Shown: positions 1 through 10,234, counted from the first letter of the stretch. The stretch is DNA of 64,000 nucleotides from Dyadobacter linearis (GCF_907165045.1 NZ_CAJRAU010000001.1:248001-312000); one strand, 5' to 3'. Numbers and translations are program-made. The notes: a model not told the origin generated them from the sequence alone.

Positions 1-325
1 GCATTGGTATACTCAGTTCATCATAATATGGTTGAAAAAGTGCCTTTATCCTGCTCATGCTTTCCTCGGGAAAATTCGTCAGCCGATCGTCGACATCTGA
101 AACCCAGAGATTGATATTATAGGGCTTATCGGTCAGCAGCCTGATCGACTTATCGACTTCCAGGATCTGTTCAGGGGTTAAGGTATAGGCACCGAAACCA
201 CCCAATCCACCCGCATTCGAAATGGCCGCAAGCAGTTCTGGTGATGAAAACCCGCCGCCCATCGGGCCAAGCAGGATCGGATATTTGATTCCAAGCAGGC
301 TGGTAATTTTCGTTTCATTCCACAT
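1..325 (-). CDS. Nitronate monooxygenase-like flavoprotein (N-terminal part, runs off window)
   Basis: Only about 108 N-terminal residues are in the window; the gene continues past base 1. The translation begins MWNETKITSLLGIKYPILLG and then has PMGGGFSSPELLAAISNAGG and GGFGAYTLTPEQI. This is the usual start of the nitronate monooxygenase/2-nitropropane dioxygenase family, FMN TIM barrels that oxidise alkyl nitronates (or, in relatives, act as enoyl-ACP reductases). The ATG is the first in frame. The gene lies 47 bp downstream of the penicillin-binding protein gene on the same strand and could be co-transcribed, although no functional link is evident. The family call is firm; the exact substrate is not known. 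Confidence 0.8.
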   Translation of the reverse strand, partial: MWNETKITSLLGIKYPILLGPMGGGFSSPELLAAISNAGGLGGFGAYTLTPEQILEVDKSIRLLTDKPYNINLWVSDVDDRLTNFPEESMSRIKALFQPYYDELSIPM

Positions 326-372
326 ATTTCCGGCTTCCAGATTTGTCAGTTATTTTGTTTAAAATTTTCTCG

Positions 373-2640
373 TCAGAACGTAACCCCTTCATCATTAGAT
401 ACATTGGGCGGAGTATAGGTGTCTGTGGAATCATCAGGGACTTCTTCACAGGTGAGCGTGTAGTTGGCCGGCTTATTGAAAGGAGCTTTACGATATTGTT
501 CCAAAGTCCGGTCTGAATAAACTTTTTTCATGTACGTCCCCCACGCTGGCAACGCTGCGCGTCCGCCCTGGCCGAGCGCCATCGTCCGGAAATGGATCTG
601 CATATCTTCTCCCCCGACCCATATTCCCGACACCAGATTTTGCGTCATACCCATAAACCACGCGTCCGAATGGTTTTGCGTCGTTCCTGTTTTCGCTGCA
701 ATTTCGTTTCCATCTGTCACACCGTAAGAATGCAAACGGGCCGCAGTACCACCCGGATCTTCCACAGCACCGCGCATCAGATAGAGCATATTATACGCCA
801 TTACTTCGCTCAGCTCCTGGTTTTGTTTGGGATGAAATTCCTGTAAAACCTGTCCGTTACGATCTTCGATCCTCAGAATAGACAGCGGCTCGGTGCGGTA
901 ACCGCCGTTTGCAAACGAGCAGTAAGCATTCACCATTTCATATACCGAAACCGAACTGATCCCCAGGCAGAGAGAAGGTACCGCTTCCAGCTTACTGGTA
1001 ATGCCCAACTTATGCGCAAAGTCGACAACGGTGGACGGTTTCACCATTTGAATTATATTGGCACTGATCGAATTCACCGATTGCCCGAGCGCCTGCCGCA
1101 GCGTGAGCGACTGATAGGTATATTCGCTGGAAGGCGGGTTCCAGTTTCCTTCCACGGGCTGATCGGTAATGCGGTCGCAGGGCGTGAGGAAGCTTTTTTG
1201 CAAAGCCGAAACATACACAAATGGCTTGAATGTAGAACCTGGCTGCCTGCGGCCCTGTTTGACGTGATCGTATTTAAAGTATTTGAAATTGATGCCGCCC
1301 ACCCAGGCCTTGACGTGCCCGTTTTGCGGATCCATCGACACCATTCCCGCGTGCAAAAAACGTTTGTAATACCGGATCGAATCAATCGGGCTCAGCAGCA
1401 TTTCCTTTTCTCCATCGTAAGAAAACACTTTCATTTTATAAGGCTTGCGCATGATCTTCCAGGCCTCTGCATCGCCGATATCTTTCTTCAATGCGATAAA
1501 ATGAGGCAATGCTTTCACTGCCTTTTCGATAAATCCGGGCACTTCGCGGCCGTCGGGGTAGGCCCACGGGTTGCGGCCTTTCCAATGCGCGTCAAAAAGC
1601 CTTTGCTGCTCGCGCATATGTTCGTTCATGGCCGTTTCCATGTGCTGCTGCAAGCGCGAATCAATCGTTGTGTAAATGCGTAAGCCACTGGTTTTCAGAT
1701 CCAGATCAGTGTCATTTTCTTCATTATACAATTTGACCCAGGCTTCGAGATATCCCCGCATCGATTCCTGAAAGTATGGGGCGAGCCCGGCATTTGGTCC
1801 GTCCAGCTTGAACCTGAGATCCAGCGGCTTATCTTTCAGGATATCGAATTCGGCTACTGGCAGATAATTATACCTGACCATTTGTGACATCACTGTATTC
1901 CTGCGTCTGGTCGCATTGCCGGGGCGGCGCAGCGGATTGTGTAGCGACGGATTTTGAAGCATTCCAACCAAGAGTGCCGCTTCGGGCACCGTCAAATCGC
2001 GCGGTTCCTTGCCAAAGTAGCTTTTTGACGCGACTCTGATCCCGTACGTATTATTCCCGAACGAAACCGTGTTCAGGTACATCATTATAATTTCGTTCTT
2101 GGTGTATTTCCGCTCCAAAATCACGGCCAGCATCCATTCCTTCGTTTTGTTGACCACAGTGCCCACAACAGGAATACTACCCAGTAAGCCGCGGTATTTT
2201 TTAGACCGGGTTTCAAAAAGGTTTTTGGCCACCTGTTGGGTAATGGTACTTCCCCCGCCTGAACTTGCATTACCCGTAAATATGCCTTTAACTACCCGCA
2301 GCATACTGCGCCCGTCAATACCGGAGTGAGTTGTAAAACGCGCATCTTCGGTTGCAACCAATGCATGGATCAAAACGGGCGATAGCTGATCGAATTCAAC
2401 GCGGGTGCGATTCTCCGAGAAATACTTTCCCAATGATTTACCGTCCTCCGAGATCAGTTCCGAAGCCAGTTCACTTTGCGGGTTTTCGAGCATAACCAGA
2501 TCGGGCATACCGCCAAAAAGCCACAACAGGTTCACCCTGACCGCAATAATGAAGAAAACGAGGAGCGCAATAGATATGCCGGTAATTTTCCAGACGCGAA
2601 CAATCGTTTGTCTGTATTTCCCTGGCTGCAATTCGATCAT
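373..2640 (-). CDS. Class A penicillin-binding protein (PBP1A-like)
   Basis: Bifunctional peptidoglycan synthase: an inner-membrane anchor near residues 17-40, a periplasmic GT51 glycosyltransferase and a transpeptidase. The GT51 signature EDARFTTHSG carries the catalytic Glu at residue 98, followed by GGSTITQQVAKN. The transpeptidase has the STFK motif with nucleophile Ser469 (in QPGSTFKPF), an SVN box and KTGTT beginning at Lys650. The length of 755 aa is normal for the family. The open frame extends upstream to 2682, but ATG 2640 is preferred: it is preceded at 2663-2670 by a Bacteroidota -7-like element, and the protein from there begins with a short basic cytoplasmic tail before the membrane segment. 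Confidence 0.93.
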   Translation of the reverse strand: MIELQPGKYRQTIVRVWKITGISIALLVFFIIAVRVNLLWLFGGMPDLVMLENPQSELASELISEDGKSLGKYFSENRTRVEFDQLSPVLIHALVATEDARFTTHSGIDGRSMLRVVKGIFTGNASSGGGSTITQQVAKNLFETRSKKYRGLLGSIPVVGTVVNKTKEWMLAVILERKYTKNEIIMMYLNTVSFGNNTYGIRVASKSYFGKEPRDLTVPEAALLVGMLQNPSLHNPLRRPGNATRRRNTVMSQMVRYNYLPVAEFDILKDKPLDLRFKLDGPNAGLAPYFQESMRGYLEAWVKLYNEENDTDLDLKTSGLRIYTTIDSRLQQHMETAMNEHMREQQRLFDAHWKGRNPWAYPDGREVPGFIEKAVKALPHFIALKKDIGDAEAWKIMRKPYKMKVFSYDGEKEMLLSPIDSIRYYKRFLHAGMVSMDPQNGHVKAWVGGINFKYFKYDHVKQGRRQPGSTFKPFVYVSALQKSFLTPCDRITDQPVEGNWNPPSSEYTYQSLTLRQALGQSVNSISANIIQMVKPSTVVDFAHKLGITSKLEAVPSLCLGISSVSVYEMVNAYCSFANGGYRTEPLSILRIEDRNGQVLQEFHPKQNQELSEVMAYNMLYLMRGAVEDPGGTAARLHSYGVTDGNEIAAKTGTTQNHSDAWFMGMTQNLVSGIWVGGEDMQIHFRTMALGQGGRAALPAWGTYMKKVYSDRTLEQYRKAPFNKPANYTLTCEEVPDDSTDTYTPPNVSNDEGVTF

Positions 2641-2662
2641 TTCAAAATATTTTAGAATTATC

Positions 2663-2670
2663 CAAAAGTA
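2663..2670 (-). promoter_or_regulatory. Candidate -7 promoter element of the PBP gene
   Basis: TACTTTTG on the minus strand fits the Bacteroidota -7 consensus TAnnTTTG and lies 22 bp upstream of ATG 2640. No good -33 TTG was found at 19-21 bp, so this is a partial match only. Confidence 0.35.
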
Positions 2671-2759
2671 AACGTAATTCAATATTATTAGTATTTATAT
2701 AATACCAAACGCTTCTCAATACTTAATACGGATTACCACTGGTGCACCTCTATTCATTT

Positions 2760-5700
2760 ATGCGATTGTCAAAATTCTACTGTTTGCTATGGCTTTTTCA
2801 GTCAATCCTGTGTTTTCAGGCACTTTTTGCTCAAAACAATGAGAAGCTGTATTTAAGGAACGGGATCATGGTATCTCCGCCGCCTTTATCGCAATTCAAT
2901 AGAGGTGAAAATGCACGAAAAGCTGCATCTGCCCCTCTTGGTCGTGTGGTAATTATTCAATTTGATGATATTCCGGCCCGGAGCGTTGTGCAGCAGCTGA
3001 AAGGTGCGGGAATTGAATTGCTGGAATACATCCCCGACAACGCCTACACCACCGTTATCAAACAGGATCCTGATCTGGAACTGATGCGGTCGCTGCATGT
3101 ACGATCAATGATTGAGCTGGCGCCGGGCTCGAAGATCGACCCGCTTTTACTTCGTGATCAACTGCCCGCGCACATGACCAGTGTAGCGGGAAAAATGGAT
3201 GTGCGGATCAGTTATCCAAGATTACTCAGTACCTCGGAAGTAAAGTCGGATCTTGAAAAGAACGGTTTCGAGATCATTTCCGTACAGTCATCCGCTTACC
3301 AGATCCTTGAAATCCGGTTAAACAAAAACCGCCTCCAAGAACTGGCTGCGCTAACCTGGGTGCAATACATAGAACCGATCCCGGCTCCTGCCGAACCGCT
3401 AAACGATAAAAGCATTTCCGCAAGCAGGGCCAATATGCTATCTGCCGGGCTGCCTTCGGGCCACAAGCTCGATGGAGGCGGCGTGGTGATCGGGATTGGT
3501 GACTATGGAGACCTGAAAAGTCACGCGGATTTTAACGGACGGATACTCGCTTATACCAACAGCGATGGTTGGCACGGACTGCACGTGACAGGTACGGCAG
3601 CCGGCGGCGGGATAATCAATGAGAAATTCAAAGGATATGCGCCCGGGGCAGGTATTGTTTTGCAGCCCAATACAGAGATCTGGCGGCTGGCGCCCTCCCT
3701 CACCCGGGACTTTGGAATGGTACTGACCTCCAATTCCTACGGTAGCGGCAACTGCAACAATTTCGGGTTGTATTCGACTGACGCGTATATGCTTGACAGA
3801 CAAGCAAGTGACCTGCCGCATTTGCTCCACACGTTTGCGGTGGGAAATAGTGGGGCTTCCTCCTGTCAATATTATGCGCCCGGTTTTGGAAACGTGCACG
3901 GCGATTATCCGTCCGCCAAAAATGTGATCAGCGTCGGGCGGACGGATCTCCCGGGTACCCTTGTAGCCCTGCCTTCCAGCAAAGGGCCGACTTACGATGG
4001 CAGGATCAAGCCCGAACTCATCGCAGCCGGCGCAGGAATATCTTCCACCATACCCGTCAACAAATACGACGCCGCGTCGGGTACAAGCATGTCTGCACCG
4101 GCGGTGACCGGCGGCGCTGCTTTGCTGTACCAGCGGTACCGGCAACTTCATGGACAACAAAACCCAAAAAATGCCCTGATCAAGGCTGTACTCTGCAACG
4201 GAGCAACCGACAAAGGCCTCGCAGGTCCCGATTTCAGCCACGGTTTCGGCGTAATGAACCTGCTCAGGTCCGTTACAATGCTTGAAAAACAAAGCCATTT
4301 CAGCGGAACGATTGCCCACAAGGGAACCAATGAGTTTCAGATCCAGATCCCCGCCGGGACCGCGCTGGTGAAGGTTATGCTCTATTGGAATGATCCGGCA
4401 GCCTCTACGCTGGCTGACGGCAGTACGCTGGTTAACAACCTGGATCTTAAAGTACTAAGACCCGGCGGTTCTGAGGTGCTACCACTTGTGCCCAATCCGG
4501 CCAAAGCCGACTTACCAGCGGTTCAGGGCGTAGACGCTGTCAACAACATAGAGCAGGTCACGCTCGCAAATCCTGCCGCAGGTACATATAAGCTGAAAGT
4601 TGCCGGGACACGGATCCCGTCTGAGTCGCAGGAGTATTTCGTTGTGTATGATATTATTCCGCAGTCTGCGATCCTAACTAACCCGGTTGGTTCCGAGCGG
4701 CTTTCCAAAGGCGACGTGATCGATATCTCATGGGATAGTTACGGACACCCTTCCAGCACTTTTGCAATATCCTATTCGGTGAACAACGGGGCTTCCTGGT
4801 CGGTGATCAATGCAGCAGTTCCGGCGGGTACTAATCAGGTGAGATGGACAGTCCCGGATGCTACTACTACCACCGCAAAAGTAAGGCTCGTTCAAAATGA
4901 AACGGGCATTGTCCGTGAAAGCGGGCAGTTTTCAATAATGGCTGTGCCTGTTATCAGTCTCGCCCCGGTACAATGTGACGGATACGCTGCGGTGCAATGG
5001 AATGCGGTGAACGGTGCGACCGATTATGAGGTGATGTGGCTGAAAGGAAAGGAAATGCAATCGGTGAAAATTACGACGGAACGCACGCACCTGTTCAGTA
5101 GCCTCTCGCCCGACTCGACCTATTACTTTTCGGTCCGCCCGCGGATCAATGGTATTGCCGGCAGGAGAGCGGTCGCTATCAGCCGCAAACCCGACAATGG
5201 TACCTGCGCAGGGAATATTTCTAATGGTGATATGCGTATCACTTCCATTGTTTCACCGCTGCGATCGGGAAGGGTAGCTACGTCCAGCAGTCTCTCCGCC
5301 GCTGAACCGGTCACGATTGATATCCGTAATCTGGACGACCAGCCGAGGAAGCAACCGGTCGAGATCGGTTACTCGATTGGCGGCGCGGACGCTCCTATTC
5401 ATTGGGAAACGATCAAATCCGATATTCCCGGTCTTGGAGATCTGAGATATACTTTTGACAAAAAAGCTGATTTGCATAACCCCGGGACTTACATTTTCAA
5501 CTTTTTCATAAAAGCTGACGGAGACCCGGTTCAGGTAAATAACACAAAGACAATCGTCCTGAGACAGCTGCCAAACCCTGCTGTAACATTACCTTACCTC
5601 GAAAACTTCGAGAGCTTTCCTGCCCAGACTTTTTACACAGACACAACCGGCCTGGGCAATAGCTCAGGATACGATTTTTTTACGTCCAGCAGCCGCGGCA

Positions 5701-8126
5701 GGCTGCGAACTTATATGACGTCTCCCCCGGCCTATTCGGGCAGTAAGGCACTCATACTCGATGCGGAAAGCTGGACTAATACCGAATATTTAACAGGTGT
5801 GACCGGCACCTTTAATCTTGCCAATTTGAATGCAGGTACGGAAGAAATCAACCTTTCGTTCAGGATCAGGCACCTTGCTTCGTTTTACGGTGATTCTGAC
5901 TACATAGGCATACAGGTGCGCGGCAAGGACACAGACCCGTGGATCCCGGTTTATAATCATAATGAAAACCAGTATTTCCCGGTCGAAAGAGGATATAAGT
6001 TGGTGACGGTGGCTGTGAGCGATTTGCTCTCCCGGAACGGACAACAGTTTTCTTCCAGTTTTCAGGTCAAATGGGAAGATTACTTATCGCGGCCGGCCGA
6101 ATTTTATAGTCTGGCAATCGATGATATCAGGATTTATAAGACTACAACAGATATTGCATTAGTCCGCGTGGAGCCGGCTTCATTGCCGGTTTGCAATGAC
6201 CAGTGGAACCAGGAAATGCTGGTTCAGGTGCGAAATCTTGGCAAAGAAGATAGCTACAAAATTCCGCTGGATGTGACAATTAATAATAGCGATGTATACT
6301 CGGTGGAGATTCCGGTTGTTAGAGCGGGCAGAGACACGCTGTATTCGGTTCCTGTATATTCTGCTTTACAAAATATGGGCGATTATCAGATCAGGGCGGA
6401 GGTTAAAAAGCTGTATGATATCAATACTGCCAATAATGTTGCTGAGGTGACCATTAACACGCCGGCGCTGGTAAGCACATTTCCCTACCTTGAAAATTTT
6501 GAGAATGGCCAGGGTGGCTGGCAAACGTCGGGTGCAAGTTCTGCGTGGCAATTTGGCAGACCTAATTCTTCAAAAGTAAAAGGCGCAGCCAGCGGACAAA
6601 ATGCTTGGAAAACGAACCTGACCGGGCCTTATCAAAACGATGGATTTTCGTATCTGTATTCTCCCTGCCTCGATATCCGGGGAAGGGGAACGATGATGCT
6701 GAGTTTCAGTTTCTCCCTCGACCTGGACCCCTGCGAGGCGGGAAGTTGCGATGTGGCTTATGTGGAATATAGCACGGGTTACGGCTGGATGAGGCTGGAC
6801 GGATCTTCCATGAGCGTGAACGGTTACAATGCCACGCATGAAAATCTGAGGGTTTGGAATGTCCAGGATTACACAAGGTGGCACGTTTCCACCACATTAA
6901 TGCTTCCTTCCAACAGCTGGGAATACACGAGATTAAGGTTTGTCCTGAAAGGAAATTCTTCGGCGACGCGGGAGGGGATCGCGATTGATGACATTCATAT
7001 TTATCAGTTGAATGAAAATAGGATACTGGAAGAATTCAGCAACGGGGAGTCGGCAACACAAAATTTAGCCGGGAATGATTGGTTGCCCATCAAATTAAAC
7101 GGTGGAATGGTAGCCGCCATTAAGCCTAATGACCAAGACCTGGGTCAAGTTACGGTTACACCGTACCGCAACAGTTCGCAAGCCCCGGCGATCCGGAAGG
7201 AGCATTACCTTTCGCGCAGCTATAAAATAAATGCGTCCAATAAAAACTACCCGGAACCTGTGGACGTGCGGCTCTATTTCACCGATCAGGAAGCGGAAAG
7301 TATCATTCAGGCGCCCGCCAATACGGGAATCTCCAAGCCCGCTTCTGCGTACGATCTGACACTGACGAAGTATTCGGGGACGGGTGAAGACGGGAGCCTG
7401 GCGAACAATGCAGCGTCGGTATGGAGTTATTATCCAAAGGACAAGATCAGGATAGTACCTTTTATGCAGGGATATTATGCGGAATTTAAAACAAAGGACT
7501 TTTCAGAATTCTGGTTCGCGAAGAATTATATCGGAATCGGTACTCCGCTACCCGTGACGATTGTGAGTTTTACTGCAAAACATCAGGTTACCGGTGCTGA
7601 GAAACAAGAGTCTGCACTGCTGGAATGGCAGACTGCCGATGAGAAAAATTTCAGCCATTTCGAGGTGGAGGTTGCCGCTGACAAAGCAAGTCTTGAACAA
7701 ATGACCTTTACAAAGCTCGGAGAAGTTCCCGGAAACTCCGATGCATTCAGATATTCTTACCGGGATAGTCACCCCGTTATGACGGGAACACGCTATTACC
7801 GGCTCAAACTGGTCGACACGGATGGTACTTTTCAATATTCCCCTATTCGGACAGTCAACTTCAATATGAAAAAGGAATGGGAAGTATTTCCAAATCCGGT
7901 GAAGGACAAGGTTACCCTGAAATTAGAAGGAATAGCCGGCCAGCCCGTGAAATGCAGCATTTACGACGTCAAGGGCAGAGTAGTTACAATGAATGATTTT
8001 TTAGCCGACGGAACTTCGCAAACGAAAACGATCAACCTTGAATCCAGCACATTCAAACCCGGCATATACCTTTTAAAAGTCATTTCGGGAGATCGGGAGC
8101 AGATTTTCAAGATGGTGAAGGAATAG
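2760..8126 (+). CDS. Secreted S8 subtilase with beta-sandwich modules and T9SS sorting domain
   Basis: A 1788-aa exoprotease. The signal peptide MRLSKFYCLLWLFQ... ends near FALFAQ-type sequence around residue 25. The peptidase S8 domain shows Asp248 (GIGDYGD), His272 (WHGLHVTG) and Ser443 (GTSMSAPA). Downstream come a P-domain-like region, a fibronectin III-like segment, and two jelly-roll modules that each begin with PYLENFE, typical of MAM/cleaved-adhesin-type domains. The last ~80 residues (VFPNPVKDKV ... GIYLLKV) are a type A C-terminal sorting domain for type IX secretion, so the protein should be secreted or attached to the cell surface. The open frame starts earlier with a GTG at 2742, but ATG 2760 gives the better signal peptide. 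Confidence 0.9.
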   Translation: MRLSKFYCLLWLFQSILCFQALFAQNNEKLYLRNGIMVSPPPLSQFNRGENARKAASAPLGRVVIIQFDDIPARSVVQQLKGAGIELLEYIPDNAYTTVIKQDPDLELMRSLHVRSMIELAPGSKIDPLLLRDQLPAHMTSVAGKMDVRISYPRLLSTSEVKSDLEKNGFEIISVQSSAYQILEIRLNKNRLQELAALTWVQYIEPIPAPAEPLNDKSISASRANMLSAGLPSGHKLDGGGVVIGIGDYGDLKSHADFNGRILAYTNSDGWHGLHVTGTAAGGGIINEKFKGYAPGAGIVLQPNTEIWRLAPSLTRDFGMVLTSNSYGSGNCNNFGLYSTDAYMLDRQASDLPHLLHTFAVGNSGASSCQYYAPGFGNVHGDYPSAKNVISVGRTDLPGTLVALPSSKGPTYDGRIKPELIAAGAGISSTIPVNKYDAASGTSMSAPAVTGGAALLYQRYRQLHGQQNPKNALIKAVLCNGATDKGLAGPDFSHGFGVMNLLRSVTMLEKQSHFSGTIAHKGTNEFQIQIPAGTALVKVMLYWNDPAASTLADGSTLVNNLDLKVLRPGGSEVLPLVPNPAKADLPAVQGVDAVNNIEQVTLANPAAGTYKLKVAGTRIPSESQEYFVVYDIIPQSAILTNPVGSERLSKGDVIDISWDSYGHPSSTFAISYSVNNGASWSVINAAVPAGTNQVRWTVPDATTTTAKVRLVQNETGIVRESGQFSIMAVPVISLAPVQCDGYAAVQWNAVNGATDYEVMWLKGKEMQSVKITTERTHLFSSLSPDSTYYFSVRPRINGIAGRRAVAISRKPDNGTCAGNISNGDMRITSIVSPLRSGRVATSSSLSAAEPVTIDIRNLDDQPRKQPVEIGYSIGGADAPIHWETIKSDIPGLGDLRYTFDKKADLHNPGTYIFNFFIKADGDPVQVNNTKTIVLRQLPNPAVTLPYLENFESFPAQTFYTDTTGLGNSSGYDFFTSSSRGRLRTYMTSPPAYSGSKALILDAESWTNTEYLTGVTGTFNLANLNAGTEEINLSFRIRHLASFYGDSDYIGIQVRGKDTDPWIPVYNHNENQYFPVERGYKLVTVAVSDLLSRNGQQFSSSFQVKWEDYLSRPAEFYSLAIDDIRIYKTTTDIALVRVEPASLPVCNDQWNQEMLVQVRNLGKEDSYKIPLDVTINNSDVYSVEIPVVRAGRDTLYSVPVYSALQNMGDYQIRAEVKKLYDINTANNVAEVTINTPALVSTFPYLENFENGQGGWQTSGASSAWQFGRPNSSKVKGAASGQNAWKTNLTGPYQNDGFSYLYSPCLDIRGRGTMMLSFSFSLDLDPCEAGSCDVAYVEYSTGYGWMRLDGSSMSVNGYNATHENLRVWNVQDYTRWHVSTTLMLPSNSWEYTRLRFVLKGNSSATREGIAIDDIHIYQLNENRILEEFSNGESATQNLAGNDWLPIKLNGGMVAAIKPNDQDLGQVTVTPYRNSSQAPAIRKEHYLSRSYKINASNKNYPEPVDVRLYFTDQEAESIIQAPANTGISKPASAYDLTLTKYSGTGEDGSLANNAASVWSYYPKDKIRIVPFMQGYYAEFKTKDFSEFWFAKNYIGIGTPLPVTIVSFTAKHQVTGAEKQESALLEWQTADEKNFSHFEVEVAADKASLEQMTFTKLGEVPGNSDAFRYSYRDSHPVMTGTRYYRLKLVDTDGTFQYSPIRTVNFNMKKEWEVFPNPVKDKVTLKLEGIAGQPVKCSIYDVKGRVVTMNDFLADGTSQTKTINLESSTFKPGIYLLKVISGDREQIFKMVKE

Positions 8127-8306
8127 GTGCAGCGCTAAATAATGCACAATCCGGGGCTACCGTTTCGGGCCGGATAGACGCGTTATGATGGGCGTCAGAT
8201 TGGCGGTGGGCAGGCAAGTACAGGACAGTTTATCAGCCCGATCTGGGAACATTTGAATAATTAGTTATTTTTTTCGAAGGCTAGATTCAATTGTTAATAC
8301 GAATAA

Positions 8307-8891
8307 ATGCAGTATTCCGAGCTTGATGATCACGTTTTAATAAGGTTAATTACTCTGGATGATAAGGACGCTTTCCAACAGATTTATGTACGCTATTGGA
8401 GCCGGATCTTCGCCCTCGTCAGAAATAAATTGCGGTCGCATGAAAACGCTGCGGAGATTGTGCAGGATATTTTTCTTGATGTTTGGGAAAGACGGGAAAC
8501 GCTGGAAATTGCGAGCGTGGACAGGTATCTTTTCACTGCTGCCAAATATAAAATACTGAATCATTTAAGAAGAAATCTCGATAAGCCGCAGTATTGGGAC
8601 CAAAGCCTGGAAGATATTTCCAGCCACATCGATCAGCGCGCGGATAACAATATCGAACTGGAAGATCTTCACAATGCGCTGGAAAATGCGCTCGCCACGC
8701 TCCCGGCCAAAACGCGGAAAATTTTCCGGATGAACAGGCTCGAAAACCAGTCGGTGCAGGAAATCTCGGTTTCGCTGGATATTCCTAAACGGACCATTGA
8801 ATACCATTTGACCCAGTCAATCCGCAAACTCCGCCTCCATCTGCGGGAGTTTGTCTCCTACTCCATCGTCCTCGTCGCCGGACTTTTCTAA
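8307..8891 (+). CDS. ECF-type RNA polymerase sigma factor (sigma-70 family)
   Basis: A 194-aa ECF sigma factor. Region 2 spans roughly residues 22-90 (YVRYWSRIFALVRNKL, then AAEIVQDIFLDVWERR) and region 4 roughly 125-180 (LPAKTRKIFRMNRLE, then the helix-turn-helix SVQEISVSLDIPKRTIEYH). In Bacteroidota such factors pair with a FecR anti-sigma factor and drive an adjacent SusC/SusD operon, and those genes follow directly here. The C-terminus is slightly hydrophobic (SYSIVLVAGLF). The target promoter and signal cannot be read from the sequence. Confidence 0.93.
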   Translation: MQYSELDDHVLIRLITLDDKDAFQQIYVRYWSRIFALVRNKLRSHENAAEIVQDIFLDVWERRETLEIASVDRYLFTAAKYKILNHLRRNLDKPQYWDQSLEDISSHIDQRADNNIELEDLHNALENALATLPAKTRKIFRMNRLENQSVQEISVSLDIPKRTIEYHLTQSIRKLRLHLREFVSYSIVLVAGLF

Positions 8892-9059
8892 GAATCCCCA
8901 ACACAAGAACTACCGACCTATTTTTAGGATTATTTTAAGTAATTAAATCAAATACGAGAAAATCATATAAACTTTCTCATATTTTTCTAGACAAGTTGCG
9001 GTTGATACGATATTATGTGACTTACGGTTATAAGCGCTATTTTATCTCTCCGACAGCAA

Positions 9060-10100
9060 ATGAAGATCAATCGTGACGGGCTTTCCGGTTTAATACAAAA
9101 ATACCTGGACGGTACCTGCACGCCGCAGGAAAAGGAACTGATCGATTCCTGGTTTGAGGATGAAAACCTGTCCCTTGCTGAGGGAAACACCTCGGGTCTG
9201 GATATGCAGGAGTTTATCTGGCAAAAGATCCAGAAGCAGGTCGAGCCTCTCGAAAAGCGCAGGAGTTTCTTTCAAAATCCGTTTTTCCGGAAGCAAAGGA
9301 TCCTGAGACTCGCCGTGGCCGCGTCGGTTATTATTGCAGGGAGTTTTGCCTTCTTTTTTCTCAAATCACAAAACAACGAACTGTTCGGCCCACTGACCGA
9401 AAACGACGCTACGTTTCTGGAAACCAACAATACCAATCAGATCAGATCCATTCACTTGGAAGAAGCGAGCCGCGTGGACCTTCGGCCGGGGAGCAGTATA
9501 CGCTTTTCCAAACCATTTGCGAAAAACAAAAGAGAGGTGTTCCTGAAAGGCGAAGCGTTTTTTGAAGTGACCAAAAACCCGAAGCGCCCATTCATCGTGT
9601 ACGCCGGCGAAGTGGCGACCAAAGTAGTGGGTACCAGCTTCATAGTCAGGTCAGGTGTGGAAGATGCGCAGGATGTGGAAGTATCGGTAATGACAGGAAA
9701 GCTGATCGTGGAACGTAAGAAAAACGATCCCGCGCAGAAAACCGAGAATAACGGTGTAGTGCTCACACCCAATCAGAAAGTAACCTTTTATCATATTGAT
9801 AATCATTTTGTTACAGGCCTGGTCGACAAGCCGGTACTGGTGAAGCCGCAATACGAGACTGCGCGGACGCACCTGTTCCGGTTCGAGGAAACGCCGCTGC
9901 AAAAAGTGTTAGAAATGCTGCATGACGCTTACGGGGTCAGGTTTGAGCTCCTTAACGACAATATCCGCAACTGTCCGTTTACGGCGGACCTTTCGGGCGA
10001 ACCATTATATACCAAGCTGGACATTATCGCAGGATCCCTGAATGCGCAGTATGAAGTGAAAGGACTGAGCATCGTCCTCTCCGGCGGCTCCTGCGATTGA
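9060..10100 (+). CDS. FecR-family anti-sigma factor
   Basis: A 346-aa inner-membrane regulator. The N-terminal cytoplasmic part (about 1-80) would bind the ECF sigma factor. A single transmembrane helix follows near residues 83-102 (LAVAASVIIAGSFAFFFLK), then a periplasmic FecR domain (RVDLRPGSSIRF, FLKGEAFFEV, VVGTSFIV) and a C-terminal DUF4974-like domain (FRFEETPLQKVLEML). The family senses ligand occupancy of a TonB-dependent receptor through that receptor's N-terminal STN domain, and the SusC downstream has such a domain. It lies 168 bp after the sigma gene. Confidence 0.93.
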   Translation: MKINRDGLSGLIQKYLDGTCTPQEKELIDSWFEDENLSLAEGNTSGLDMQEFIWQKIQKQVEPLEKRRSFFQNPFFRKQRILRLAVAASVIIAGSFAFFFLKSQNNELFGPLTENDATFLETNNTNQIRSIHLEEASRVDLRPGSSIRFSKPFAKNKREVFLKGEAFFEVTKNPKRPFIVYAGEVATKVVGTSFIVRSGVEDAQDVEVSVMTGKLIVERKKNDPAQKTENNGVVLTPNQKVTFYHIDNHFVTGLVDKPVLVKPQYETARTHLFRFEETPLQKVLEMLHDAYGVRFELLNDNIRNCPFTADLSGEPLYTKLDIIAGSLNAQYEVKGLSIVLSGGSCD

Positions 10101-10137
10101 CATATAACTTATTTGACTATCCTAACCCCTTAGTTCC

Positions 10138-10200
10138 ATGAAAAACCAACTATTCCTCCCTTACACCATGCAAAAACAAGGCCCCGACCTTTCCGGCTAA
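10138..10200 (+). CDS. Possible 20-aa leader peptide upstream of susC
   Basis: A small ORF beginning ATG (MKNQLFLPYTMQKQGPDLSG) and ending in TAA lies in the FecR-SusC gap, 37 bp after the FecR stop. The basic start and lack of homology-based support make it uncertain. Its place in front of a stable hairpin (10235-10267) and the SusC start (10353) would suit a translated leader that couples ribosome movement to expression, but this is inference. It could equally be chance. Confidence 0.3.
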   Translation: MKNQLFLPYTMQKQGPDLSG

Positions 10201-10234
10201 TTATAATATGTTGATTCAGAGCAGAAAAAAGTCG

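Noticed and set aside
1012..1683. 223-aa open frame on the plus strand
   Set aside because: It lies wholly antisense to the penicillin-binding protein and its translation (His/Arg/Phe-rich) has no domain.
3438..4319. 293-aa open frame on the minus strand
   Set aside because: Antisense to the subtilase catalytic domain, whose triad and signal peptide are clear; the translation looks like a shadow frame.
8892..9059. GAGAAA/TTTCTC inverted repeat as a terminator between sigma and anti-sigma genes
   Set aside because: The 6-bp stem is AT-rich with an 11-nt loop; too weak for a confident terminator.
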